DNA of 64,000 nucleotides from Natrinema sp. HArc-T2 (GCF_041821085.1 NZ_JBGUAZ010000002.1:186001-250000); one strand, 5' to 3'; shown: positions 18,743 through 29,273, numbered from the stretch's first letter. A program made the numbers and translations. The notes: a model not told the origin generated them from the sequence alone.

Positions 18743-21662
18743 CGGAGGTCACCTCCGTACCCTCGGCAAGGCGATCGTCTGCGTGTTCCGAGAGGTTCGT
18801 TGGCCGCGGTCGCGAGCCGAGGAACTCCTGTTTTTCGTCTTCGGACTCGAACTCGGAGTCGAGCACCTGGCTGGCGATGTTCTCGACGTCGATGTTGTTC
18901 TCGTCGCCGGAGGAGACCTTGACCGGAGAGGTTCCGTCCTCGCCGAACTCGAACTGGACGATCGTGTCCGAGGTGTCCCGGACCGTGCCGTCGTACTGCG
19001 TCTCGAGTTCGGAGAGCGCGTTGATCAACCGGCGCTGCAGGTAGCCGGACTTGGAGGTCCGGACTGCCGTGTCGACCAGCCCCTCGCGGCCACCCATCGC
19101 GTGGAAGAAGAACTCCCGCGGGGTCAGGCCGCTGGTGTAGGAGTTCTCGACGAAGCCGTGAGCCTCCGCCGAGAGGTCGTTGGGCTCGTAGTGGCTGAGG
19201 GTCCGGTCCTCGTAGCCGCGGTTGATCCGCTCGCCACGAACTGCCTGCTGGCCGACGGCGCCGGCCATCTGGGTCAGGTTGAGCATCGACCCACGCGCAC
19301 CGGAGTTGGCCATGACGACGGCCGGGTTGTCGTCCTGGAAGTGCTCGTCGGCGATGTTCCCGGCGTTGTCACGCGCACGGGAGAGCGTCTGCATGATCTT
19401 CATCTCGAGGGTCTCGTCGATCGTCCGACCGGGGAGACTCTCGAGTTCGTTGCGCTCGTAGGCTTCGATCAGTTCCTCGACGCGATCGTTGGCGTCCTCG
19501 ATGGTCTCGTCGATGCGTTCCTGGGCTTCCCCGGGAATCGTCTCGTCGTCGATCCCGATCGAGAACCCGAAGTGCATGATCGCACGCATCGCCAGCGTCG
19601 AGACCTCGTTGATGAAGATTCGTGCGCGAGTGTTGCCGTAGATCTTCGTGATCGTGTCGACGATCTCGCCGCCGAACTCGCCGACCTCGTCCTCTGCGAT
19701 GGTCCCCTGGAGCAACTGGCCGTCTTCGATGACGACCTCGTCGCCGACAGTACCGGTAAACTCGAGGTTCAGGTCGTCGGGCAGCAGTTCGGAGAAGACG
19801 TCGTACCCGGTCCAGAACGGCTTGCCCTCGTCGTCGACGCCGCTGGGTTCGGGTAGTTCGTCGATCCGGGTCGCACGCAGCAGGTCGAGCGCCTGCGTCT
19901 CGTTGAACCGGGGATTGTCGTTCGTCAGGAGGTACATCCCACTGATGTGGTCCTGGATCGCCCCGATGATGTTCTCACCGAAGCGGGGACTCAGGATCTG
20001 CTCTTGTACGCGCATGAGGACGCGCGCTTCGGCGCGGGCCTCCTCGTTTTGCAGCGCGTGCATGTTCATCTCGTCGCCGTCGAAGTCGGCGTTATACGGC
20101 GGACAGACGACGGTGTTCAGCCGGAACGTCTTGTACGGCATGACCACGACCTCGTGGGCCATGATCGACATCCGGTGGAGCGACGGCTGGCGGTTGAAGA
20201 TGACGATGTCGCCGTCGATGAGGTGGCGATTCACTTCCCAGCCAGCTTCGACTTTCTCGGCGAGTTGCTCGCAGTTCTTCTCGGTTACCTTCAGCCGGCG
20301 ACCGTCCGGTCGACGGACGTAGTTCGCACCGGGGTGGCCCTCGGGACCGTTCGAGACGAACCGGCGGGCGTCCTCGAGGTTGCGCTCGGTGACGTTCATC
20401 GTCTGGGTCATCTCCTTGGCAACCCGATCTGGGACACCGACCTCGTTGAGCGAGAGGGTCGGGTCCGGCGAGATCACGGTACGCGCAGAGAAGTTCACAC
20501 GCTTCCCGGACAGCGAGCCACGGAACCGACCTTCTTTGCCTTTCAGGCGCTGGGAGAGTGTCTTGAGCGGTCGCCCAGAGCGGTGTCGCGCCGGCGGCGT
20601 CCCCGAGATCTCGTTGTCCATAAACGTCGTGACGTGGTACTGCAGGAGTTCCCAGAGGTCCTCGATGATCAGCTGGGGCGCACCCGCCTCGCGGTTCTCC
20701 ATGAACCGCTGGTTGATGCGGATGATGTCGACCAGCTTGTGGGTCAGGTCGTCCTCGGAGCGCTGGCCGTTGTCGAGCGTAATCGACGGGCGTGCGGTCA
20801 CCGGCGGGACGGGAAGGACGGTGAGGATCATCCACTCCGGACGGGAGCGTTCGGGGTTGATGCCGAGTACCTCGATGTCCTCGTCCGGAATGTTCTCGAA
20901 CCAGTCCCGGATGTCGCTTGGCATCAGCTTGTTCGTGTCCTCCTCGGTGAGGTCGATATCAAGGGCCTTCTCGATGGCCTTGCGCTGACTCTCACGCGGG
21001 CGGAACGACCCCGAGAGGATCTCGTTGACTCGAGTGAGCTCGATCTCGGTCTTCTCGGCGAGCTCGTCCGGCGTCGTTCGCTCGACGCCAGCCTCCTCGT
21101 CGCCCTGCATTGCGCCGGCGATGCGCTGGGAGTACTCGCTGGTCAGCACCTGCTGAACCTCGTAGTAGGTGGTCGGCTTCTCGTGGTCGATGTCGTACTG
21201 GATCTCGCCACAGAACGGACACCGATCCTTCTTGCGCGCCTGCCGAATCGCGGCTTTCGTCACGTCGTTGAGATCGCGGCTCAGCTTTCGGGACTCCTCG
21301 ATCTGATCGCGGAACTCGTCGCGCTCGTCTTCGGTCAACAGCAGCCGGGAACACTCTCGACAGGTCCCCCGCAGGAGCCGCCGAATGAGCTTCGTAAAGC
21401 CGACGTGGATGACCGGCGCAGCCAGTTCGATGTGGCCGAAGTGGCCGTTACACGAACCCGAGTGCTTGCCGCAGGTCTTACACTCGAGGCCGGGGTCGAT
21501 GACGCCGAGTCGTGGGTCCATCAGCCCCATGTCGATGGGGAACCCGTCGTCGTCGTAGGTGTCCGCCGTGATGATCTTCGTCGCGCTCATCTCCCGATAC
21601 TCCTCGGGCTCCATGAGCCCGAAGGAGATCTGCCCGATGTCTTTGGGTGTCGTATCTTGCAT
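18735..21662 (-). CDS. rpoA1: DNA-directed RNA polymerase subunit A'
   Basis: A 975-residue N-terminal part of the largest subunit, opening [20 protein letters not shown]. Zinc-binding [17 protein letters not shown] is near residue 60. CPFCGE lies further on. The active-site [15 protein letters not shown] holds the three aspartates that bind catalytic Mg2+. The bridge-helix region reads [20 protein letters not shown]. It begins 3 nt after rpoB' and overlaps rpoA''. There is no intein. Confidence 0.98.
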   Translation of the reverse strand: MQDTTPKDIGQISFGLMEPEEYREMSATKIITADTYDDDGFPIDMGLMDPRLGVIDPGLECKTCGKHSGSCNGHFGHIELAAPVIHVGFTKLIRRLLRGTCRECSRLLLTEDERDEFRDQIEESRKLSRDLNDVTKAAIRQARKKDRCPFCGEIQYDIDHEKPTTYYEVQQVLTSEYSQRIAGAMQGDEEAGVERTTPDELAEKTEIELTRVNEILSGSFRPRESQRKAIEKALDIDLTEEDTNKLMPSDIRDWFENIPDEDIEVLGINPERSRPEWMILTVLPVPPVTARPSITLDNGQRSEDDLTHKLVDIIRINQRFMENREAGAPQLIIEDLWELLQYHVTTFMDNEISGTPPARHRSGRPLKTLSQRLKGKEGRFRGSLSGKRVNFSARTVISPDPTLSLNEVGVPDRVAKEMTQTMNVTERNLEDARRFVSNGPEGHPGANYVRRPDGRRLKVTEKNCEQLAEKVEAGWEVNRHLIDGDIVIFNRQPSLHRMSIMAHEVVVMPYKTFRLNTVVCPPYNADFDGDEMNMHALQNEEARAEARVLMRVQEQILSPRFGENIIGAIQDHISGMYLLTNDNPRFNETQALDLLRATRIDELPEPSGVDDEGKPFWTGYDVFSELLPDDLNLEFTGTVGDEVVIEDGQLLQGTIAEDEVGEFGGEIVDTITKIYGNTRARIFINEVSTLAMRAIMHFGFSIGIDDETIPGEAQERIDETIEDANDRVEELIEAYERNELESLPGRTIDETLEMKIMQTLSRARDNAGNIADEHFQDDNPAVVMANSGARGSMLNLTQMAGAVGQQAVRGERINRGYEDRTLSHYEPNDLSAEAHGFVENSYTSGLTPREFFFHAMGGREGLVDTAVRTSKSGYLQRRLINALSELETQYDGTVRDTSDTIVQFEFGEDGTSPVKVSSGDENNIDVENIASQVLDSEFESEDEKQEFLGSRPRPTNLSEHADDRLAEGTEVTSDD
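18743..18757 (-). promoter_or_regulatory. Shine-Dalgarno sequence of rpoA'' inside a perfect 6-bp hairpin
   Basis: On the mRNA strand, CGGAGG-TGA-CCTCCG sits directly before the rpoA'' ATG. GGAGGTGA is an eight-base match to the expected haloarchaeal anti-SD and lies 6 nt from the ATG. The same bases form a perfect 6-bp stem with a 3-nt loop. It lies within the last codons of rpoA', so ribosomes finishing rpoA' would open it. This could couple A'' synthesis to A' synthesis (inference). Confidence 0.6.
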
Positions 21663-21665
21663 GGT

Positions 21666-23495
21666 TTAGACGGCGTCCTCCAGTTCGAGTCGCGGTGCGA
21701 TACCCAGCGCCTTCATCTCGTCTAAGAGGAGCTTGAACGCGTAGCTCATCTCGATCTCGTGGATATCGGTCTCCTCGTCGCAGTTCGGACAGTAGACACG
21801 CCGTTGTTCGACGTTTTCGACCGCGCTCATGCCACAGTTCGCACAGATGTGGATGAACTCGCGGTCGGACTCGTCGAGCAGTCGTTCTTTCAGCGTCATG
21901 GCGGCTCCGTGGCCGATGAACACGTCGCGTTCCATCTCCCCGATACGGAGGCCACCCTCGCGGGCACGACCCTCCGTGGGCTGGCGGGTCAGCACCTGCA
22001 CCGGCCCGCGCGAGCGGGCGTGCAGCTTGTTCGAGACCATGTGGTAGAGCTTCTGGTAGAAAATGACGCCGACGAAGATCTCGGCCTCGATCTTCTCGCC
22101 AGTGACGCCGGAGTACATGGTCTCCTTGCCGGCAGAATCGAAGCCAGCGTCCTCGAGTCCGCCACGAAGCTCGTCTTTGTCCTCGCCGAGGAACGGCGTC
22201 CCGTCGACACGCCGGCCCTCCATTGCGCCGAGTTTGCCGCCGATCATCTCGAGAATGTGACCGACAGTCATCCGCGATGGTAGCGCGTGGGGGTTGACGA
22301 CGAGGTCAGGCACCACGCCCTCCTCGGTGAACGGCATGTCCTCCTGTGGTGCGAGGTGGCCGACGACCCCCTTCTGGCCGTGTCGCGACGCGAACTTGTC
22401 CCCGAGTTCGGGGATCCGCTCGTCACGCACGGAAACCTTCGAGAGCTTCGAGCCGTCCTCGCCCTCCATGAGCGTGACGGTGTCGACGATGCCCGATTCG
22501 CCGGAGCGCATCGTGACGGAAGTCTCACGCCGTTTCTGAGGCGAGAGCCCGCCCATATCGTCGGGTTCCTCGAGGAATCGCGGCGGCGAGGTCTTCCCGA
22601 GCAGCACGGAGTTCTCGTCGACTTTCGTCTCGGGGTTGACGAGGCCGTCGTCGTCGAGGTGGTTGTAGGCTTCCTCGCCGCGGGCACCGCGGACGTCTTG
22701 GCTCGGAATCTCGAATCGGTCTTCCTGTCCACCAGGATAGCGCCGTTCCTCCCCCTCGTAGGTCCGGAAGAAGTGCGAGCGCGCGAGTGCGCGTTCAACA
22801 CTGGCTTTGTTCATTACCAGCGCGTCCTCGATGTTGAACCCTTCGTAGCTCATCACGGCGACGACGAAGTTCTGTGCGGCCGGCCGTTCGTCGTAGCCGA
22901 TCTGTTCGGTGGTCTGGGTCTTGACCATCGAGAGCTGCGGGTAGTGCAGCAGGTGCTGGCGCGTATCCGGTCGAATTCGGTAGTTCGCGCTCGGCAGTCC
23001 GAGCGACTGCTTGATCATCCCTGCCCCCATCGTAATACGCGGCGAGGCGTTGTGCTCGGGATAGGGGATCATCCCCGCACCGATCGAGAAGATCAGCGAC
23101 GGGTCGATCTCGAGGTGGGTGTGTTTCTCGGTGAGGTCGTCCTCGTCGACGGCGACCAAGATGTCCTCTTCTTCCTCGGCGTCGATGAACTCGATGTAGC
23201 CGTGATCGACGAGATCCTCGAACTCGAGGTCACCGTCTTTGAGCGCCTCGATCTCCTGTTCGGAGATGCGGGGTTCACCGTCCTCGACGACCAACAGCGG
23301 TCGTCGTGCGCGACCGGCGTCGGCGTTGACGATCACTTCGCGGGTGCGATCTTTGACCGAGACGTTGACCATCTCGGACACGTCGCCGATGCGTCGCGCT
23401 TCGCGGATCTGTTCTGCGAGTTCGTGTGGATCGGGGTGGGTCCCCACCAGCGACCCGTTGACGTAGACTTTCGCCTCTCGTTGTTGGCTGCTCAT
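21666..23495 (-). CDS. rpoB1: DNA-directed RNA polymerase subunit B'
   Basis: A 609-residue C-terminal half of the split second-largest subunit. It contains [36 protein letters not shown] (a conserved B-subunit active-site element) and [40 protein letters not shown] is close to the end. The C-terminal zinc finger is CANCGM...CPNCDE. It follows rpoB'' by 3 nt. Confidence 0.98.
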   Translation of the reverse strand: MSSQQREAKVYVNGSLVGTHPDPHELAEQIREARRIGDVSEMVNVSVKDRTREVIVNADAGRARRPLLVVEDGEPRISEQEIEALKDGDLEFEDLVDHGYIEFIDAEEEEDILVAVDEDDLTEKHTHLEIDPSLIFSIGAGMIPYPEHNASPRITMGAGMIKQSLGLPSANYRIRPDTRQHLLHYPQLSMVKTQTTEQIGYDERPAAQNFVVAVMSYEGFNIEDALVMNKASVERALARSHFFRTYEGEERRYPGGQEDRFEIPSQDVRGARGEEAYNHLDDDGLVNPETKVDENSVLLGKTSPPRFLEEPDDMGGLSPQKRRETSVTMRSGESGIVDTVTLMEGEDGSKLSKVSVRDERIPELGDKFASRHGQKGVVGHLAPQEDMPFTEEGVVPDLVVNPHALPSRMTVGHILEMIGGKLGAMEGRRVDGTPFLGEDKDELRGGLEDAGFDSAGKETMYSGVTGEKIEAEIFVGVIFYQKLYHMVSNKLHARSRGPVQVLTRQPTEGRAREGGLRIGEMERDVFIGHGAAMTLKERLLDESDREFIHICANCGMSAVENVEQRRVYCPNCDEETDIHEIEMSYAFKLLLDEMKALGIAPRLELEDAV

Positions 23496-23498
23496 GAT

Positions 23499-25079
23499 TT
23501 AATCGTCCCCAGCTGCGGTCGTCCGTTCGATACCCTCGAGGCCGGGAATGCCCTCGACCCCCATCGATGCCAGCTCCCGCTTGAGCTCCTGTTCGTCCTC
23601 GACGTTCTGAGAGAGCTCCATGGACTGTGCGAAGTTCTTCACCAGCCCACAGTTCGGTCCCTCCGGCGTCTCGGAGGGACCAATGCGACCCCACTGGGTC
23701 GCGTGCAGGTCCCGTGCTTCGAAGTGGGGCTGGGAGCGCGACAGCGGGCTGCGCAGTCGGCGCAGGTGGCTGAGCACACCCATGAAGTCCGTTCGGTCCA
23801 CGAGCTGCGAGACGCCCGAGCGACCGCCGACCCAGTTACCCGTCGCGATCGGGTGCTCGAGTCGCTCGGTCAGCACGTCCGATCGGACGACCGTGTTCAC
23901 CGAGAGCTGTCGGTTACGCATGTTTGCGCGCTCGAGCTGGTATTTGACGTCCCGTGCCAGCTTGTTCAGCGCGGTTCGGAACAGGTCTTTCATGAGGTCG
24001 CCGGAGACCTTCAGACGCTTGTTCGCGTAGTGGTCCTTGTCGTCGGATTCGCGCCGCCCGAGTGCGAGTTCGAAACAGGCTTCGGCCATCCGACAGAGGT
24101 AGTGAGCCTTGTTGATCCGGACGTCTTCTTCCTCGACACCGTCCTCGTGGAGGTGCGGCAGGAGATACCGGTCGATGACGTAGTTCGCCCGCTTGAGCTG
24201 GTAGTTTTTGCCCTGCCCGGAGGCGACGCGTTTGCCCAGTGCCTCGATGGCCTCTTCCTCGGTCTGGACCTCCGCTTCCTCCAAGTTCTCGAGCATGTAC
24301 TTGACGACCTCGGGGTCGTTCGAGACCTTGTGGACGATCTCCTCGTCCGATTCCAGCCCGAGGGCGCGCACGAGCGTGACGAAGTTGATCGAGCCCGAGA
24401 CCGAAGGGAACGAGACCTCGAGCAAGCCGTCACGCGTCCGCTCACAGAGCACGAGCGCGCGGTAGCCACGGCGCTGTGAGAACGTCTTGGCGACCTGGAT
24501 CTCGTCGCCGTACTTGGTGTCGTACTCGGCGAGGATCTTGTTGGGTGCGAGGTCCTCGCTGGTCATCAGTACCCGCTCGGAGCCGTTGACGATGAAGTAG
24601 CCGCCGGGGTCGGCGGGGTCCTCGCCGATCTCGATGAGTTCCTCGTCGGAGAAGCCGGCGATGTTACACTTCTCGGAGCCGACCATGATCGGCATCCGGC
24701 CGATCTTCGTCTCCGTCGAGTCGACGACCCGCTGGTCGCCCTCCTCGCCTTTGACGATGGACATCTCCATGAAGACCGGCGCGGAGTAGGTGATGTTTCG
24801 AAGGCGGGCCTCCTGTGGATAGAGCAGTTCCTCGGAGCCGTCGGCCTCGCGAACGCGCGGCGTGACGACGCGGACGTCGCCCAGTTCGACGTGGACCGGC
24901 TCCTCGCCTTCCTTGTCACCGATGTCCGTGTCGATCGTCGCCTTCTCGTCGACGACCTCCTGCATGCCCCGGTTGAGGAAGGCGTTAAACGAGCGATAGT
25001 GGTGTTCGGCGATCCGTTCCTTCGAGAAGTATTCGCGCGAGATCTCTCGACGTTCGTCGCGATCTAGTTCCATTGCCAT
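23499..25079 (-). CDS. rpoB2: DNA-directed RNA polymerase subunit B''
   Basis: A 526-residue N-terminal half of the split B subunit. It has YFSKERIAEHHYRSFNAFL near the start, FIVNGSERVLMTSEDLAPN in the protrusion/lobe region and GRIGPSETPEGPNCGLVKN near the C-terminus. The ATG follows the rpoH stop with no gap (TAAATG). A second ATG two codons later (MAMELDRDE) could also be used. Confidence 0.97.
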   Translation of the reverse strand: MAMELDRDERREISREYFSKERIAEHHYRSFNAFLNRGMQEVVDEKATIDTDIGDKEGEEPVHVELGDVRVVTPRVREADGSEELLYPQEARLRNITYSAPVFMEMSIVKGEEGDQRVVDSTETKIGRMPIMVGSEKCNIAGFSDEELIEIGEDPADPGGYFIVNGSERVLMTSEDLAPNKILAEYDTKYGDEIQVAKTFSQRRGYRALVLCERTRDGLLEVSFPSVSGSINFVTLVRALGLESDEEIVHKVSNDPEVVKYMLENLEEAEVQTEEEAIEALGKRVASGQGKNYQLKRANYVIDRYLLPHLHEDGVEEEDVRINKAHYLCRMAEACFELALGRRESDDKDHYANKRLKVSGDLMKDLFRTALNKLARDVKYQLERANMRNRQLSVNTVVRSDVLTERLEHPIATGNWVGGRSGVSQLVDRTDFMGVLSHLRRLRSPLSRSQPHFEARDLHATQWGRIGPSETPEGPNCGLVKNFAQSMELSQNVEDEQELKRELASMGVEGIPGLEGIERTTAAGDD

Positions 25080-25307
25080 TTATTCTACCACAAGTCGGTA
25101 TACCACTGCCTGATCGGTTGTTCGTGAATCCCGAACGATCTTGATCACGTTGCCGACCTCGGCCTCGTCCGGAAGGGCAGGGTCGTTACGCTTGATCTTC
25201 GGTAAGTCTGTACGGTCGATGTTGTATTCGGAGAGCACCTCCTCGAGTGTGTCCTCCTCGAGGACGGTGTGCTCCGGAACCAGTTCGTGTTGGCTTACGT
25301 CTACCAT
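25080..25307 (-). CDS. rpoH: DNA-directed RNA polymerase subunit H
   Basis: A 75-residue archaeal Rpb5-core homologue, at usual length. I start it at the ATG at 25305-25307 ([16 protein letters not shown]). The conserved [11 protein letters not shown] and [20 protein letters not shown] are present. It is the first gene of the rpoH-B''-B'-A'-A''-nusA transcript. Its promoter must lie in the 315-nt gap before tRNA-Asp. Confidence 0.95.
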   Translation of the reverse strand: MVDVSQHELVPEHTVLEEDTLEEVLSEYNIDRTDLPKIKRNDPALPDEAEVGNVIKIVRDSRTTDQAVVYRLVVE

Positions 25308-25622
25308 GTGTGGGTGTGCGTGTCGGCTATCGGGAGAGAAGCGGCTGTCACGAGATACTACAGGCAAGTAGCGTCGGGAGGCATTTAACCGTTACTAAGT
25401 CGACCCACAAGCAAAGCTACCCGGCCGGGCGAGCCAGACCGGAACCGTCGATCACGTTCGAACGTAGCCGGTTCTCGGTTATATTCCTTGTGGGTCATGT
25501 GTGCTGATAACACAGTTGCAGTGAGAGGGAGCTCGAGACGGCGATCATGGCCCGGCTGGCCGTACCACACGGCGTTCGATTGAAAAGCCTTAATACTATC
25601 ACCGGGAAAGAAAGCATTGCAA
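25308..25622. other. Divergent promoter region of the rpo operon and tRNA-Asp
   Basis: This 315-nt gap should hold the start site of the leftward rpoH operon; a minus-strand GGTTAAATGCC near 25380-25390 is a candidate box A. The rightward tRNA-Asp promoter lies at its far end. A TTATATTCC patch near 25480 is a further A/T-rich element. I see no coding sequence. Confidence 0.45.
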
Positions 25623-25769
25623 GCCCGGGTGGTGTAGTGGCCTATCATACAACCCTGTCACGGTTGTGACGCGGGTTCAAATCCCGCCTCGGGCGCTTCT
25701 TCGACTTCTAACTCCAGAGCACTTGGTTTCGTTCTCTCGTAATTAGCCGGGCTCGAATACTATTCGAAT
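25588..25769 (+). repeat. 182-bp direct repeat, first copy, carrying tRNA-Asp
   Basis: This segment runs from CCTTAATACTATC upstream of the tRNA to CGAATACTATTCGAAT downstream. It recurs 387 bp later at 25975-26156. The 35 nt upstream and the tRNA are identical. The downstream part has a handful of substitutions. The promoter-like TTAATA at 25590-25595, about 30 nt before the tRNA, is included, so each tRNA keeps its own promoter. Confidence 0.9.
25623..25695 (+). tRNA. tRNA-Asp (GTC), copy 1
   Basis: A 73-nt cloverleaf. Acceptor arms GCCCGGG and CTCGGGC pair (one G-U), the discriminator is G, and CCA is not encoded. The anticodon arm is ACAACC-CTGTCAC-GGTTGT, with anticodon GTC. The T arm GCGGGTTCAAATCCCGC is standard. 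There is no intron. Confidence 0.97.
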
Positions 25770-25974
25770 CGATAGTCGTTCGAGGGCCGCATGAAGTGAG
25801 CTCGTTTTCGAGCATGAGTCACGACCTATCACGTTTGTATCCGCTCACAAACAATTTCTAGTAGTCATTTTGACACAGGTATTCTCAGCATAGTTGAACA
25901 ATGGTCGGCGATCGAACCCAAGGCTGGACGTGAATTTATGTTAACAGAGCAGAATAACGAGTCGAGAACACAAC

Positions 25975-26156
25975 CCTTAATACTATCACCGGGAAAGAAA
26001 GCATTGCAAGCCCGGGTGGTGTAGTGGCCTATCATACAACCCTGTCACGGTTGTGACGCGGGTTCAAATCCCGCCTCGGGCGCTTCTTCGACTTCTAACT
26101 CCAGAGCACTTGATTTCGTTCCCTCGTAATCAGCTAGGCTCGAATACTATTCGAAT
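25975..26156 (+). repeat. 182-bp direct repeat, second copy, carrying tRNA-Asp
   Basis: This is the duplicate of 25588-25769. The 205 bp between the copies (25770-25974) are unrelated to the repeat and hold no recognised gene. Differences are confined to the 3' flank, for example ACTTGATTTCG against ACTTGGTTTCG. This suggests selection on the promoter and tRNA, or a recent duplication. Confidence 0.9.
26010..26082 (+). tRNA. tRNA-Asp (GTC), copy 2
   Basis: Identical to the tRNA at 25623-25695 over all 73 nt, including anticodon GTC. Its promoter box TTAATA is conserved about 30 nt upstream. Confidence 0.97.
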
Positions 26157-26188
26157 TGGCAACTGATCGAGGTGCTGCACCTAGTGTG

Positions 26189-26234
26189 TTTCTCAATGGT
26201 TCAAAACTCGCCGGAGGCGCGTTCTATTGAGAAA
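26189..26234. repeat. 9-bp perfect inverted repeat before the nuclease-like gene
   Basis: TTTCTCAAT at 26189-26197 and ATTGAGAAA at 26226-26234 are perfect complements separated by 28 nt. They lie between the second tRNA-Asp and the nuclease-like gene. They could be an operator, an RNA stem, or a scar of an inserted element. Confidence 0.4.
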
Positions 26235-26292
26235 TCTTTGATACCGTGACACCCACCGATTGTTTTTATTCAAACAGGTGGACAAATACACT

Positions 26293-26706
26293 ATGTGCAA
26301 CTCGAAAGCGGTGGGAGATGAAACGGAAGCGAGAGCTATCTCTAAACTCATTAGCTGTGGCTACAGTGTCTCAATTCCGTTCGGAGACAACGATAAGTAC
26401 GATCTCGTCGTCGACACGGGAGCCGACCTCTATCATATCCAGTGTAAGACTGGCTGGTCGAACAAAGCAGACACGTTTCGATTCAATACCCATTCGCAAA
26501 CGACGAAAGATGGCGTTTACCATGAAGATACATATCAGGGTGCTATCGACGCCTTTCTCGTCTATTATCCCGAAAACGATCAGTTTTATTGGATCGACGC
26601 GGCTGACGCAACTGAACAGAAAATGGAACTCCGGTTCGAGTCCGAAATCGACCATCCATCGATCAGCTGGGCAGCAGCGTACCGGTTTGATGGCACGATC
26701 TCGTAA
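26293..26706 (+). CDS. PD-(D/E)XK nuclease-like protein (group I intron endonuclease type)
   Basis: A 137-residue protein; I prefer the ATG at 26293 (MCNSKAVGDETEARAISKL) over an upstream in-frame codon. A conserved acidic helix GDETEARA, then KYDLVVDTGADLYHIQCKTG give the E...D...(Q)xK layout of small PD-(D/E)XK endonucleases; the catalytic set is likely E, D and the CK lysine. Related proteins occur in archaea and phages, often as stand-alone genes of unknown role. Base composition is visibly A/T-richer than its neighbours, and it lies just after a duplicated tRNA gene, so horizontal arrival is likely. There is no partner methylase or integrase nearby. Confidence 0.7.
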   Translation: MCNSKAVGDETEARAISKLISCGYSVSIPFGDNDKYDLVVDTGADLYHIQCKTGWSNKADTFRFNTHSQTTKDGVYHEDTYQGAIDAFLVYYPENDQFYWIDAADATEQKMELRFESEIDHPSISWAAAYRFDGTIS

Positions 26707-26821
26707 TCTCATACAGCCGCCCAGCGGCACTAGACAGTTTGAATACCGGATTTCTAAATGCTAATTGTTTAGTTGCCGCTCAGGAATCCATCAGTACTCG
26801 AGAAGGTGGGTCACTAGATAA

Positions 26822-28942
26822 ATGACGAAGCCGATTACCGTACTTGTCGTCGACAATGAACCCGGCTTTGCGGCGCTGGCCGGAGAGATGCTCGAGCGCG
26901 AGCGCGACTCGATCGTCGCACTCGAGGCGACGGATGGCACGGAGGCGCTATCGATGCTCGAGGGCCGCGGAGTCGACTGTATCGTCAGCGATTACGAACT
27001 GCCAGCGATGACCGGGCTCGAGTTGGTAGCGCGTGTTCGCGAGGACGATTCCGAACTCCCCTTTATTCTCTTTACGGGCCGAAGCTCAGCAGAGATCGCG
27101 AGCGAGGCGATCGCAGCGGGGGTGACCCAATATCTCCAGAAGGATTCCGGTCGGGAGCAGTACGCGCTGTTGGCAAACCAGATCTCCAACGCCGTTTCCC
27201 AGTATCGGACGGAAACGGAGCTTCGCGAAAGCGAGCGCCGCTACGAGCGAACACTGACGGCGTTGCACGAGACGACACGAGAGTTGATGCGCGCCGAAAC
27301 CAAAGCCGAGATCTACCGGGTCGCGATCGAAACGGCTGGCGAGATCCTCGATGTGGCAGTCGCTGCGGCCTACACGTTCGAGCCGACGGCGGGGGCACTC
27401 GAACGCGTGGCATCGACGCGCCACTCGCCCGAGCTGGGTGAGCCAGCGTCGACGTTCGAGCGGGGGAAGGGACTGGTCTGGGAGGCGTTTTCGGAGGGCG
27501 AAAGCACCTACTACGAGGACGTGACGCGCGAGAACGTCGGCTCCGCGGGAACGGTAAGCCGGTGTGAGCTGATCGTCCCGCTTGGAACCCACGGCGTGGT
27601 GGTCGCAGGCTGTGAGGACGTCGACGGGTTCGACGAGACGATGACTGAACTGCTGTACATTCTGGCGGCCAACACCGAGGCTGCACTGGATCGGGCCGAG
27701 CGAGAGCAGTTACTGCGCGATCACGACCGGACGCTCACCCAGCAAAACGAGGAACTGACGCGACTCAATCACACGAACGAGATCGTCCGCGAGATCAACC
27801 ACGGCGTCGCACAGGCGTCGACACGCGCGGAGATCGAGGGGACGGTGTGTGACCGCCTCGCCGAGACGGACCGGTATCGGTTCGCCTGGATCGCCGCGAG
27901 CGACGACGATCCGCCCGTCCCGTCGGCCTGGGCGGGGATCGACGCGGCCTACGTGGACCGGCTTCGCGACGACGGCGAGTGCGCGCCCGAGACCGAACTC
28001 GTCCGGGACGTCCTCGAGTCGGGTACCGTCCAGACGATGCGTGACGTCCTCGAAGACGACCGGTGGGCGATGCGGCGCAAGGAGGCGCTGACGTATGGCT
28101 TTCAGACGGTACTGGGTGTCCCACTCGTTGCAGACGATCGACGGTATGGCGTCTTGATGGTCCACGTTGCGGGCGCTGATGCGGTCGGTGAGCGCGAGCG
28201 TGAGGTGCTCGTCGAGCTCGGCGAGACGATCGGCCATGCGATCCAGTCGGTCGAGCGAACGCGGGCGATGGTAACTGACAGCCGTCTCGAGCTCGAGCTC
28301 GCCGTCGAGGGCTCACGACTGTTGCTCAATCGGCTCTCGACGCACGTCTCCGGAGCGGAACCGATCACACTCGAAGGCGTCATCGATCGCGGCGAGAACG
28401 GGATCGTCCTGTTCATCACTGCGCCAGCGACGGCGGAACTCGCGTCGCTGGAAACAGCGTGGGCGTCGATCGAAACGCTCTCGATCGTCTCGGAGAGTGA
28501 CGACGAGACGCTGTTCGAGGTGACGATGGCTTCGACGCCGTTTCTCGACCTGTTGCGCAGCTACGACGTAGTGATCCGGATGGCAACGGCAGAAGACGGC
28601 ACGTCGACGGTCGTTCTCGAGGTCCCCCAGCGAGTCGAGACGCGATCGCTAGTCGAGGCGATCCGCGAGGAATACCCCGAGACGGAACTGGTGGCCAAAC
28701 GGGAGACGACGACCATGCAGTCGGCACGACGACTTGACACACACCTCGCGGAACGGCTCACCGACAAGCAGTTCGAAGCGCTGCAGGCGGCCCATTACAG
28801 CGGCTTCTTCGAGTGGCCCCGGGAGAGTACCGGCGAGGATCTCGCCGCGGCGCTTGACGTCTCGCCGCCGACGTACCACTATCACCTGCGCGCAGCCGAA
28901 CGGAAGCTCGTCACGATGGTGTTCGACGGCGACTCTAATTGA
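26822..28942 (+). CDS. Response-regulator receiver-GAF-Bat-type HTH transcription regulator
   Basis: A 706-residue multidomain regulator. The receiver domain spans about 1-120, with phosphoacceptor D57 in IVSDYELP and K in YLQKDSG. GAF-like domains lie at about 150-290 and 325-480, separated by coiled coil. Next comes the Bat/bacterio-opsin-activator-type domain (about 490-630). The C-terminal HTH_10 carries LTDKQFEALQAAHYSGFFEW and STGEDLAAALDVSPPTYHYH. It should sense a signal through a kinase partner and GAF ligands and control transcription. No kinase gene is adjacent. The stop codon lies inside direct repeat R1. Confidence 0.9.
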   Translation: MTKPITVLVVDNEPGFAALAGEMLERERDSIVALEATDGTEALSMLEGRGVDCIVSDYELPAMTGLELVARVREDDSELPFILFTGRSSAEIASEAIAAGVTQYLQKDSGREQYALLANQISNAVSQYRTETELRESERRYERTLTALHETTRELMRAETKAEIYRVAIETAGEILDVAVAAAYTFEPTAGALERVASTRHSPELGEPASTFERGKGLVWEAFSEGESTYYEDVTRENVGSAGTVSRCELIVPLGTHGVVVAGCEDVDGFDETMTELLYILAANTEAALDRAEREQLLRDHDRTLTQQNEELTRLNHTNEIVREINHGVAQASTRAEIEGTVCDRLAETDRYRFAWIAASDDDPPVPSAWAGIDAAYVDRLRDDGECAPETELVRDVLESGTVQTMRDVLEDDRWAMRRKEALTYGFQTVLGVPLVADDRRYGVLMVHVAGADAVGEREREVLVELGETIGHAIQSVERTRAMVTDSRLELELAVEGSRLLLNRLSTHVSGAEPITLEGVIDRGENGIVLFITAPATAELASLETAWASIETLSIVSESDDETLFEVTMASTPFLDLLRSYDVVIRMATAEDGTSTVVLEVPQRVETRSLVEAIREEYPETELVAKRETTTMQSARRLDTHLAERLTDKQFEALQAAHYSGFFEWPRESTGEDLAAALDVSPPTYHYHLRAAERKLVTMVFDGDSN

Positions 28943-29050
28943 TTAGTGGCGTTTTCGAGAATATCCCAATAATTAGGAAGTAGTCTTAATCACTACCGGT
29001 TCCTATCCATAGATGGCGATCTGAGATAAACTGTCGCCACCCCCCAATCC
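28931..29050 (+). repeat. Diverged direct repeat R1 with hairpin (possible small RNA locus)
   Basis: It starts GACTCTAATTGATTAGTGGC (includes the regulator's stop codon) and matches R2 at 29391 with 19 of 20 bases. It continues with TAATTAG-AAGTA, TTAA, CCGGTTC-TATCCATA and GGCGATC. The arms GGCGA and TCGCC flank about 14 nt and can form a hairpin, followed by a C-rich pyrimidine tract. A TTAA box upstream could be a promoter. Confidence 0.6.
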
Positions 29051-29273
29051 CCCCATCCCCCTTTCGTCGAACGGAAGTCCGTCAGCGACGGGGTTGACCG
29101 TTCAGGCCGGCACTTGGAACTCTCGCGGAGCGATACAACCAGGTCTCGATCGACCGGTCTACGAATCGCAGCAGTGTTCATCAGAGAGGCGAGATTGAAA
29201 CGGTGCCAGTGTCAACAATAGCGGACGGCATCGATAGACGGACCGGCTTGGTTGTGATACGAAGTGCAGTAGC

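Noticed and set aside
19947-24479. Long plus-strand frames (592 and 730 codons) opposite rpoA' and rpoB'/rpoB''
   Set aside because: Both mirror highly conserved polymerase genes codon by codon and show no family motif, so they are compositional shadows.
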